Positions 1 to 6,974 of a stretch of 64,000 bases of DNA are shown here, one piece after another. Each line of letters begins with the position of its first letter. The first letter of the stretch is position 1. A program made the translations under genes and the position numbers. Below the pieces are notes generated by a model that saw nothing but the letters and a program-made list of their open reading frames with translations, was not told the origin of the DNA and did no database searches. Source of the DNA: an uncultured Sutterella sp. (lineage in GTDB: Bacteria; Pseudomonadota; Gammaproteobacteria; Burkholderiales; Burkholderiaceae_F); NCBI GenBank assembly GCA_900544345.1, contig UQUR01000002.1, positions 62,001 through 126,000 on the forward strand, in the 5' to 3' direction.

Positions 1-263
1 TGTCGCACAGTGTGATTTGGATCAAGCTGAGGTTCTTGTGGCAAGTAACCGATTTTGATCCCCGGCATCGGCAGCGCTTCACCTTCGATATCGGTATCAA
101 CGCCTGCCATAATTTTTAATAAGGTTGATTTTCCTGCACCGTTTAAGCCCAAAACACCGATTTTGGCGCCTGGGAAAAAGGACAGGGAAATATCTTTCAA
201 AATCTGACGCTTCGGCGGAACGATCTTGCCGACGCGGTTCATCGTAAATACGTACTGTGCCAT
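1..263 (-). CDS. ettA: EttA-type ABC-F ATPase, 5' end only
   Basis: The gene runs off the left edge; only the first about 87 codons, from the ATG at 263, are visible. The product starts MAQYVFTMNRVGKIVPPKR and carries a Walker A motif GLNGAGKST near residue 45, followed by GYLPQEP, the Q-loop region. ABC-F proteins bind the ribosomal E site and gate translation in response to ATP/ADP; they have two nucleotide-binding domains and no membrane part. The N-terminus matches the EttA subgroup closely. The second ATPase domain lies outside the window, so the subgroup call rests on the N-terminal motif alone. Confidence 0.85.
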   Translation of the reverse strand, partial: MAQYVFTMNRVGKIVPPKRQILKDISLSFFPGAKIGVLGLNGAGKSTLLKIMAGVDTDIEGEALPMPGIKIGYLPQEPQLDPNHTVR

Positions 264-327
264 AACGGTACCGATACCTTCTAAAAGTTGAAAATAGGCA
301 GCCCGAAAAAAGGTTGCCTACAAAAAA

Positions 328-1005
328 TTAATAAGAACGTTTCTTTTTGGCGTGGCGGCGTTTCCTTTTGCCAAAATAACCTTCAAAGACCCACTTTCTT
401 CGCCAGTGAAGCGCTTCTTCATAAAGCGCCTCTCGCTCAGCCCCCATAGTCTGAGGCTGCCACTGCTTCCACTTTTTGTAGACGCCGCTCATATCTACGA
501 GCTCAATAATCCGACGCCAAGAAGCAGGCATCCAACCTGTGGTTAGCGCTGCCTGAAAATCAATTAAAAGCGGAGCACCTTCAGGCGAAACCAACCAATT
601 GCCAGTACCGCGAGTGTCAAGATGCACCACCCCTTTGTCATGCACGCGCTGCATGAGTGACTCCATCTGTATTAAAAATTCTTCTGTAACCTCAGACGGA
701 TCTTTTTTACCCAAAGGAGTGCCTGGCAAAAATGCGATAGCAATAGCGTGACGGTCAATAACAAATGAGTCGCTGGCGACCCCTTCTACCCCCTCTAATT
801 TCTGGAGGATTTTAAATTCATGACCTAAAAGAAAAGGTGCTAAAAAGGTTCTCACCCACCAATTCCGAGGGGAGAAGTCTTTGACAGTCCACTCACGACC
901 TTGCCAGGTCACACAGGTCACACGAGCGTTCGCCGCACGTCCGTCACGCAAAAGGCGTGTCGGCAATTCGGCCATTTCTTTGCGGCTAAATCCTTGCATC
1001 GTCAT
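328..1005 (-). CDS. Protein-kinase-fold protein (RIO/LPS-kinase-like)
   Basis: A 225-residue soluble protein with a minimal kinase fold. It has a candidate ATP-binding lysine at K42 (VKDF), a catalytic-loop pattern VHLDTRGTGN (H128, D130, N136) and a metal-binding LIDFQ (D149) in place of DFG. This arrangement is typical of RIO and Kdo/WaaP-type lipopolysaccharide kinases, so it could phosphorylate a protein or an envelope sugar; the substrate cannot be read from the sequence. The C-terminus is very basic (GKRKRRHAKKKRSY), suggesting contact with membrane phospholipid or nucleic acid. It lies 17 bases after the small gene ending at 1023 and may share its transcript. The start at 1005 has a poor ribosome site; ATG at 999 is an alternative. 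Confidence 0.7.
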   Translation of the reverse strand: MTMQGFSRKEMAELPTRLLRDGRAANARVTCVTWQGREWTVKDFSPRNWWVRTFLAPFLLGHEFKILQKLEGVEGVASDSFVIDRHAIAIAFLPGTPLGKKDPSEVTEEFLIQMESLMQRVHDKGVVHLDTRGTGNWLVSPEGAPLLIDFQAALTTGWMPASWRRIIELVDMSGVYKKWKQWQPQTMGAEREALYEEALHWRRKWVFEGYFGKRKRRHAKKKRSY

Positions 1006-1022
1006 GCAAAATCAACGCGTTA

Positions 1023-1400
1023 TTAAGGCATTTGAATTTTACTGGCAGCAGCGGCAAAACCGGCATCGCCCGGGGTGACGATCTTGCTGGCGGCTTCTCG
1101 ACGCATCTGCTCAAGTTTTGCAATGGTTTCTTGAACACCGTTCTTGGCTGCCTCACCGTATCCCTTCACGGCCTCTTCTAGGTTTGCCGCCTTGATTTCA
1201 AACGAAATCGGCAAAGCACCCATTTGAGTCATGATCTGTGTTTCACCCATATAAACCACTTCACGGGTCATATCTCGCACCCCTTCAAGGGTAATCGGAG
1301 TTAATACACGAATCGTCCCAATTTTACGATCTGTGATCACTTCTTCGCGAACCAGGGCGTTGACATCCATTTCCACTTTCATTTGCTCGAGATCGGGCAT
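1023..1400 (-). CDS. Small conserved-looking protein of unknown function
   Basis: A 125-residue acidic-to-neutral protein that I do not recognise. It opens MPDLEQMKVEMDVNALVREE, has a central beta-rich stretch and a C-terminal helix-rich stretch (about residues 70-105) with EAVKGYGEAAKNG and LEQMRREAASKI, then an alanine-rich tail. No signal peptide, membrane segment or cysteine pair is present, so it is probably cytoplasmic. It sits between a terminator upstream (1412-1462) and the kinase-like gene 17 bases downstream, with which it is probably co-transcribed. Even codon use and good coding periodicity make it a real gene. Confidence 0.65.
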   Translation of the reverse strand: MPDLEQMKVEMDVNALVREEVITDRKIGTIRVLTPITLEGVRDMTREVVYMGETQIMTQMGALPISFEIKAANLEEAVKGYGEAAKNGVQETIAKLEQMRREAASKIVTPGDAGFAAAASKIQMP

Positions 1401-1411
1401 TTTTAATCCTT

Positions 1412-1462
1412 TTTAAAAGCAAACCCCGTGTCACCTGTTATCAACAGGTGATGCACGAGGTT
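1412..1462 (-). terminator. Rho-independent terminator of the usp gene
   Basis: Read on the minus strand, a long stem pairs AACCTCGTG with CACGGGGTT outside and CACCTGTT with AACAGGTG inside, closing on a GAT loop, then TGCTTTT. A second hairpin (GTTATTTC-TGGT-GAAATAAC, about 1461-1480) shares three bases with the foot of this stem, so the two could compete. Confidence 0.75.
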
Positions 1463-1516
1463 ATTTCACCAGAAATAACGGTACCTAATTGTACCGATTT
1501 TGTCTGATTTATCTGA

Positions 1517-1951
1517 TTAACGGTACACCATCACCGGCACTTTAGTGTGAGTGAGCACTTTCTGGGTTTCGCTTCCCAAAAGCACAGCCGCCAAGCCTTT
1601 TCGACCATGGCTAGCCATGAAAATTAGGTCGCAACCCAATTCGTCACAAACATCCATAATTGCTTCAGATGGTGAAAAGCTCTTCTTGGAACAAATAGTC
1701 GCCTTGACACCTAATTTGTCAAAATACTCGCGAGCTTTCTCCAAGCGTTCCTTAGCTTGATCTTTAACGCGCTGATCATATTGCTCGATACTTTCAGGGC
1801 GATATTCACTCAAATTTGTATAAGAGTAAGGCTCAATCACCGTCAAGACATAGACTTCAGCTCCAAGCTTCTGAGCAAAAGAAGCGGCGCCCGCTACAGC
1901 CATGTACGACAGCTCACTACCATCAATCGGAACAAGAATCTTTTTATACAT
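1517..1951 (-). CDS. Universal stress protein, single UspA domain
   Basis: A 144-residue UspA-family protein. The chosen start gives MYKKILVPIDGSELS, the canonical first beta strand and ATP-contacting Asp, and is preceded by GGAG seven bases upstream; a longer frame to 1978 is unlikely. The nucleotide-binding motif near the C-terminus reads ASHG-x9-GS followed by VLTHTKVPVMVYR, so the first glycine of the usual G-x2-G-x9-G(S/T) is alanine. Family members bind ATP/AMP and help survival under starvation, oxidative or anaerobic stress. It is transcribed alone, ending in the 1412-1462 terminator. A tandem-domain relative lies at 3050-3949, beyond tcdA. Confidence 0.9.
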   Translation of the reverse strand: MYKKILVPIDGSELSYMAVAGAASFAQKLGAEVYVLTVIEPYSYTNLSEYRPESIEQYDQRVKDQAKERLEKAREYFDKLGVKATICSKKSFSPSEAIMDVCDELGCDLIFMASHGRKGLAAVLLGSETQKVLTHTKVPVMVYR

Positions 1952-2061
1952 ACAGTCTCCAGGTACATCCAGGTGCACTTTTCTACTCTCAGTGTAGGCG
2001 TTTTTTATCTAAAAAAGTTTGCGCTTTGTCAGCTCGTCAAGCATTGAATGTTTGTTCAGTC

Positions 2062-2841
2062 TTACTTGATTCCACATATGTTCTTTTCAAGCACATGTTT
2101 TACACACTCTTGAACTAATCGCATCGCAAAGGTCATCGTTACTGAAGCAAAAACACCGAAACCTTCACCTCCGTCTTGGCTTGCTCGCACTGGCTCATCA
2201 CTAAAAACGGCACCGATTCCAAAACGAGCTGGCTTATCGCCGGCTTTCACTTTAGGAAAGCCGTATTCCTTTCTCAATTTTGAGCGCATAGCGGCAATGA
2301 GTGTATCGCCTTTTGCCAAAGCAACATCGGTAAAAGAAACGCGAGAAACATCCACTTTGCCGCCCGCCCCTCCGCTTGTTAGGACAAAAAATCCCCGTTT
2401 AGCGACTTCGGCAACCAGAAATGTCTTCGCTGACAGAGAGTCAATGCAGTCAATCACTGCGTCACAGGAAGGAATTAGCCTATCAAAATTTTCTGTTGTT
2501 AAAAATTCATCGACAGCATGAATTTTTAGATCCGGATTAATGGCTTGTAATCGTTGAGCTAGAACCTGAACCTTTTTCTTACCAAAATTACCTTCTAGAG
2601 CCGGAAGCTGCCGATTGGTATTGCTCTCTTCAATCGTATCACCGTCAATAATTGTGATTTCCCCGACAGCCGTGCGCGCCAAGGCTTCAGCGACCCAGCT
2701 GCCGACTCCTCCTACGCCAACTACGGTTATATGAGACTTTTGCAAACGCTCAAAACCTTCTGAACCAAATAAGCGGCTGATGCCGCCAAAACGTCTTTTA
2801 TCTGCAGTATTCATTTTTTTAATTGATAAAAAGCACAACAT
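2062..2841 (-). CDS. tcdA: tRNA threonylcarbamoyladenosine dehydratase
   Basis: An E1/ThiF-like ATPase that cyclises t6A37 of tRNA to ct6A. The sequence shows RRFGGISRLFG near the start, a dinucleotide-fold loop VVGVGGVGSW, the following IDGDTIEESNTNRQ that contacts ATP and the substrate acyl group, VIDCIDS, and TSGGAGGKVD. These fit TcdA (CsdL) rather than MoeB or ThiF, since the zinc-binding CxxC pairs are absent. Two starts are possible: ATG 2841 with AGAGG five bases upstream, used here, and ATG 2814, without a ribosome site but closer to the usual family N-terminus. Longer frames toward 3030 run into the divergent usp leader and are unlikely. Confidence 0.88.
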   Translation of the reverse strand: MLCFLSIKKMNTADKRRFGGISRLFGSEGFERLQKSHITVVGVGGVGSWVAEALARTAVGEITIIDGDTIEESNTNRQLPALEGNFGKKKVQVLAQRLQAINPDLKIHAVDEFLTTENFDRLIPSCDAVIDCIDSLSAKTFLVAEVAKRGFFVLTSGGAGGKVDVSRVSFTDVALAKGDTLIAAMRSKLRKEYGFPKVKAGDKPARFGIGAVFSDEPVRASQDGGEGFGVFASVTMTFAMRLVQECVKHVLEKNICGIK

Positions 2842-3049
2842 AGCCTCTGAGGGGTAGCGCTTCACCCCAAATGGCGCTAAAGTGATTGTAAGGAGATCGG
2901 AAGAAATTTTCGTTATAAGATAGTTGTAATTCGTATCTCCTAAAAGATTGCTCACAAGCCTATTGGGCTTGGGCTGAGGTGTTCGGCATTGTAACGGTCT
3001 TCGTGCTTGACCGAACAACTGTTTTTCCATTCTTATAAAAGGATGTTTT

Positions 3050-3949
3050 ATGAAAATCCTTATCCCCGTAGATGGTAGTGTTTACAGTGACAACGCGGTA
3101 GCTTTTGTGGCCAGCCGTACAACGTTGATCGGTCAAGAACCGCAGATTGTTTTGCTCAATGTTCAAGCCCCTCTGCCCGCTCGCGCAAGCCGCCTCGTGA
3201 GCCGTGAAGCTCTTGATGACTATTACAAGGACGAAAGTGAAAAGGCCTTCAAACCTGCTCGCAAGATTTTGAAGAAAGCCAAAATGGTTGCAGAGGAAAT
3301 TGCCAAGGTAGGCACTCCTGCCGAAGAGATCGCCAAAGTAGCCGAAGAGATGAAGGTTGACCTTTTGATCATGGGCTCACACGGTCGCTCTGCCTTGAAG
3401 GGGTTGCTCTTTGGCTCTGTCACGAATGCTGTTCTTGCTTTGACCAAAGTACCACTTTTGATGCTACGCGATAAGGCTGCTCCTGAAACGGATGCCTTGA
3501 GCGTTGGTATTGCAGTCGACGGCTCTAAGTTCGGTACAGCTGCCGTGAAATATGCGATCAAGCAACTCGACCTCTTTGGCGGCGCTGCGGCCAAGATCCA
3601 TTTGATCAATACGGTGAGTGACTATGCTGGTGCCGTAATGCCCGATATGACTGGTATGGCATTGCCCGCCTTGTCTGAAGATGAAGTGGTCGAATTGCAA
3701 AAGAGTGAATTTGCAGAAGCCATTGATCCGGTCTTGCCGCTTTTCGAAAAGGCTGGTGTTAAGCCCAAAGAAGTTTGCCTCGTTGGTAATCCCGGTGATG
3801 AAATTGCTGCCTACTGCAAGAAACGTCATCTCGATATCCTGGTGATGGGTTCTCACGGCTACGGACGCTTTAAAGCTGCTGTGATGGGCTCTACCGCCAC
3901 GCGTATCGCCTCTATTGCTGATGTGCCGTTGTTGATTATCCGTAAGTAG
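3050..3949 (+). CDS. Tandem universal stress protein (two Usp domains)
   Basis: A 299-residue protein made of two UspA domains. Domain 1 (about 1-145) begins MKILIPVDGSVYS and carries GSHG-x9-GS; domain 2 (about 152-299) begins VGIAVDGSKFG and carries another complete GSHG-x9-GS. Both nucleotide-binding motifs are intact, so both halves may bind ATP. AAGGATG just upstream supports the ATG at 3050. Domain 1 is rich in Lys/Glu helices around residues 60-110. It is a single-gene unit: divergent from tcdA and closed by a strong terminator at 3995-4031. Tandem Usp proteins are usually linked to energy-limited or anaerobic survival; the specific role here is inference. Confidence 0.9.
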   Translation: MKILIPVDGSVYSDNAVAFVASRTTLIGQEPQIVLLNVQAPLPARASRLVSREALDDYYKDESEKAFKPARKILKKAKMVAEEIAKVGTPAEEIAKVAEEMKVDLLIMGSHGRSALKGLLFGSVTNAVLALTKVPLLMLRDKAAPETDALSVGIAVDGSKFGTAAVKYAIKQLDLFGGAAAKIHLINTVSDYAGAVMPDMTGMALPALSEDEVVELQKSEFAEAIDPVLPLFEKAGVKPKEVCLVGNPGDEIAAYCKKRHLDILVMGSHGYGRFKAAVMGSTATRIASIADVPLLIIRK

Positions 3950-3994
3950 GAATTCTCTGTTAATCACCAATAGCAATTAACCTCAGCTGTTAAG

Positions 3995-4031
3995 AAGCCA
4001 CAGTGGCGAGAACCGCTGTGGCTTTGTTGTT
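3995..4031 (+). terminator. Terminator of the tandem usp gene
   Basis: A 12-bp stem, AAGCCACAGTGG with CCGCTGTGGCTT (one G-T pair), encloses a CGAGAA loop and is followed by TGTTGTT. A GTG at 4003 that would extend the next frame lies inside this stem, which argues for the downstream ATG at 4045. Confidence 0.85.
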
Positions 4032-4044
4032 AAACGAAATTTTT

Positions 4045-5271
4045 ATGTCTGCCACCATCATTAAAGTCATTTTGCTGACAGTAGTCGTTCAAATCGGCTG
4101 CGTGTCTAATCGTGTTAGCTGCTCACTCGATGGCTTGTATGAAAATGCCTCCGCACTAGAAGTGGGCATAATGATGGCGCTTTTTGCTTTTGTCCCAGCC
4201 CTTTTTGCTATTCGCTCTGGGCAATGGATTGACTCGGTGGGCCCCAAAAAACCAGTGCTCACCGGCATTTGCATCATGACGGTGGCCGCTGCTCTACCTT
4301 TGGCTTTTGATGTCAAAACTTTCGGTCTGTGGCCCCTTTATGCCGCCTGCACTATTAACGGGCTGGGTTTCATGCTCGTTCAAATGACCAATCAACAGTT
4401 GGTAGGACACCTCTCCAAAGTTGAAAATCGAACTAACAATTTTGCTTTCTTGGCGATGGGTTACTCGACAGCCAATCTAAGTGCTCCAATTGCAAGCGGC
4501 TATCTGATTGATCATTTGGGTTTTCAAAGTGCTTACGGCATGGCCTTATGCTCTGTGGTTTTAGGGTTGACGGTTTTCCTCGTTCTGATTCGCTCCAAGC
4601 TTCCCGATTCCTGGAATCGTCCCAAAGTTGTCAAGCCCAAAGGCAGTTTTGAGCTGATGGGAATTCCTCATGTCAGAAACGTCCTCATTGCAAGTTCTTT
4701 CATGTCAATGGCTTGGGATTTGCAAAGCTTCATGATTCCAGTCTACGGAACCGAAATCGGGCTAAGTGCCAGTGAAGTCGGTTGGATTTTAGGGGTATTT
4801 GCCTCTGCCACCTTCTTTGTGCGCTTATTCATGCCGATTATTGCCAGACATTTGTCGGAATGGCAAACCATTACCTGCGCTTTTGCGCTAGGGGCTCTTT
4901 CCTATGCACTTTTTCCAATTTTCGAAAGCTTCTACTTGCTTTGCGCTGTCGCATTCTTACTAGGAATGGCCTTAGGCTCCTCTCAGCCCAATGTGATGAG
5001 TTTGATTCATTCCGAATCGCCCCCAGGAAGAACCGGTGAAGCTTTAGGGCTTCGCACTATGCTTATTAATCTCTGTCATACAACACTTCCGATCATTTTC
5101 GGCGGTGCGGGTAGTGTCATCGGCGCGGGCTCAGTTTTCTATATTGTTGCTAGCCTGATGGGCGGGGTTTCGGTTTTTACTTTACGTTGCCAAAAACAAT
5201 CTCAGAGCCGTTCAGTTGAGCGAGTTGTCAATGAGCTAGAGCAAGAGCGAGGAAAAACAGAAGCTAAATAG
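4045..5271 (+). CDS. Major facilitator superfamily transporter
   Basis: A 408-residue membrane protein with about 12 predicted hydrophobic segments and the typical MFS loop between helices 2 and 3 (RSGQWIDSVGPKKP, a relaxed form of G-x3-D-R-x-G-R-R/K). The N-terminal half includes ALFAFVPALFAI and a gate-like MGYSTANLSAPIASGYLID; a cytoplasmic linker of about 30 residues (near PDSWNRPKVVKPKG) joins the halves. The substrate cannot be inferred; drug or metabolite export is most likely given the fold. The C-terminus is a charged tail. The start at 4045 avoids the preceding terminator. A terminator follows at 5277. Confidence 0.85.
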   Translation: MSATIIKVILLTVVVQIGCVSNRVSCSLDGLYENASALEVGIMMALFAFVPALFAIRSGQWIDSVGPKKPVLTGICIMTVAAALPLAFDVKTFGLWPLYAACTINGLGFMLVQMTNQQLVGHLSKVENRTNNFAFLAMGYSTANLSAPIASGYLIDHLGFQSAYGMALCSVVLGLTVFLVLIRSKLPDSWNRPKVVKPKGSFELMGIPHVRNVLIASSFMSMAWDLQSFMIPVYGTEIGLSASEVGWILGVFASATFFVRLFMPIIARHLSEWQTITCAFALGALSYALFPIFESFYLLCAVAFLLGMALGSSQPNVMSLIHSESPPGRTGEALGLRTMLINLCHTTLPIIFGGAGSVIGAGSVFYIVASLMGGVSVFTLRCQKQSQSRSVERVVNELEQERGKTEAK

Positions 5272-5276
5272 ATAAA

Positions 5277-5305
5277 GGGGCGATCACTCGCCCCCTTCTC
5301 TTCTT
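5277..5305 (+). terminator. Terminator of the MFS gene
   Basis: GGGGCGA-TCAC-TCGCCCC forms a tight seven-pair hairpin directly after the stop codon, followed by a pyrimidine-rich CTTCTCTTCTTT. The convergent ppx gene ends just beyond it. Confidence 0.8.
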
Positions 5306-5313
5306 TGTCAGAG

Positions 5314-6972
5314 CTAAAGTCTAACAATCTCGACTTCCCGATCTTCAATATGAAAGCGAATATCAATCGCCTCACCCAAAAGTCTCTTAGTATGCTTTCG
5401 AATTTTATCAACTGAAGCTTCTTCGAGCGGCGCCGGAGCCAAGAGTGTCACATCTAGACTCAATGCCTGACCTTTTTTCTCAAGCTTTAGAGCACTCACC
5501 ATTGAACGGTGTGTACGATCTAAATTCTCAGCGATAAAAAGTGAAAGTGCAGCCCACTTCTCAGACTCGGTCACTGCTGGACCAGATAAGAATGCCGGCA
5601 ATTCTCCGCTCGGTCTTGAGTGCCAGAACACCAACCTTGCCATTGTTAGAACTTCCTGTTCAGTAAAGCCCAACAATGGACTGTGCCGAACCAAATAAGC
5701 TCCGTGCATATAGTGTTTATCGTATGAAATCGCAATGCCGATATCATGCAAACGAGCACTATAGCCGATTAGTTCCTCTAAACCAGGTTGATCAGCAAAC
5801 AGTTTAAGTTTTCTGGCCTGCTCATAAAGGCTAAGCGCCAACAACCCCATATGTTTAGCATGCGCTTTTTCACAGTGATAATGCTTGGCAAGCGTTTTGA
5901 CGCTCTTTTTACGCCAGGAGTTTTCTTTTTTGCCGTCGCGCTCAAAATGTCTTTCAAGGTAGTCAACCACCTGACCATCCTGAAGGTTATTGGGCGTGAT
6001 GTAAACGCAAGGTAAATCAAGCGTCTGCAAAATTGTGAGCAAAATCGCAGCGCCGCCCACAATCACCTGAGCTCGAGCGGGACTTAACCCCGGCAAACGC
6101 TCTCTTTCTCTGGAAGTCAATTGAGAAAGCGATTTCGCAAGCGAGGCAATTTGGGAGCATTTTAATTCAATACCCTCTGGGTACTGAACGAAACCGCCGC
6201 TTTCACCAAATTTAGCTTGAGCTAAAGTTAAAAGCGCCTGAGCTGTTCCCGAACTGGCAATTGCGGCCTTATAGTGACTTCTCTCAATCTTTTTAAGAAT
6301 ATGCTGTATTTTTTCGAGAGCTCGCTGCTGCATCTTCGAAAAAACACTCGCGGAGACTTTACCCTGAGCATTGCCTTTGAAGGCGTCAGTCATCATCACG
6401 CAACCGATATTTAGTGACTCCAAAAATGAAATCTTTTCCCTAGAGGAAACAGATATTTCGGTACTGCCGCCGCCGATATCGATAAACAAAAAAGCGTCTT
6501 TCGTTTTAGGCAAAGAGTCCCAAATACCTACACGAATGAGTCGTGCCTCTTCTTCACCGGAAATCACCTGAAGGTCAAAACCGGTTTTTTGCTTGACCTG
6601 ATTAACAAAATCCATACTGTTTGTGGCTACACGAAGCGCAGCAGTACCTACAGCTACCACTTCACTTACACCATACGTACGGCAGACTTGCGCAAAGTCG
6701 CTCAAGCAGGACAAGGCTCGCTGCATCGCCTGGGGTTGAAGCTCTTTCGTTTCAAAAGCTCCTTCTCCCAAACGAACCATGCTTTTGACGCGATTTAAAA
6801 CTGTCACGCGACCTCGGCGGTCAAACTCCACCACTGTCAAGCGCGACGAGTTACTACCTAAGTCAATAAATCCCACCCGAGTAACCGTTGGATTCGGACG
6901 AACAAAAGCGGAGGACTCAGACTTAGCTGATTCCTCTGCCAGGTTCAAATATTGATGATTCACGGTCAACAT
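5314..6972 (-). CDS. ppx: Exopolyphosphatase / ppGpp phosphohydrolase family
   Basis: A 552-residue Ppx/GppA protein of the ASKHA fold, which releases orthophosphate from polyphosphate chain ends. Visible are the phosphate-1 loop GFIDLGSNSSR near residue 34, FLFIDIGGGSTEIS (phosphate-2), ASSGTAQALL and the adenosine-type VGGAAILLTILQ. The C-terminal half holds an HD-like domain (ARLHDIGIAISYDKHYMHGAYL) as in full-length E. coli-type Ppx/GppA. It begins two bases after the ppk stop, so it is translationally linked with polyphosphate kinase. Ppx and GppA cannot be told apart from motifs alone; the ppk neighbour favours Ppx. Confidence 0.92.
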   Translation of the reverse strand: MLTVNHQYLNLAEESAKSESSAFVRPNPTVTRVGFIDLGSNSSRLTVVEFDRRGRVTVLNRVKSMVRLGEGAFETKELQPQAMQRALSCLSDFAQVCRTYGVSEVVAVGTAALRVATNSMDFVNQVKQKTGFDLQVISGEEEARLIRVGIWDSLPKTKDAFLFIDIGGGSTEISVSSREKISFLESLNIGCVMMTDAFKGNAQGKVSASVFSKMQQRALEKIQHILKKIERSHYKAAIASSGTAQALLTLAQAKFGESGGFVQYPEGIELKCSQIASLAKSLSQLTSRERERLPGLSPARAQVIVGGAAILLTILQTLDLPCVYITPNNLQDGQVVDYLERHFERDGKKENSWRKKSVKTLAKHYHCEKAHAKHMGLLALSLYEQARKLKLFADQPGLEELIGYSARLHDIGIAISYDKHYMHGAYLVRHSPLLGFTEQEVLTMARLVFWHSRPSGELPAFLSGPAVTESEKWAALSLFIAENLDRTHRSMVSALKLEKKGQALSLDVTLLAPAPLEEASVDKIRKHTKRLLGEAIDIRFHIEDREVEIVRL

Positions 6973-6974
6973 TC

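Noticed and set aside
2842..3030. N-terminal extension of tcdA to 3030
   Set aside because: Adds about 60 residues foreign to the family and overlaps the divergent usp leader.
4003..4044. GTG extension of the MFS gene
   Set aside because: The codon lies in the stem of a strong terminator; ATG 4045 gives a normal MFS N-terminus.
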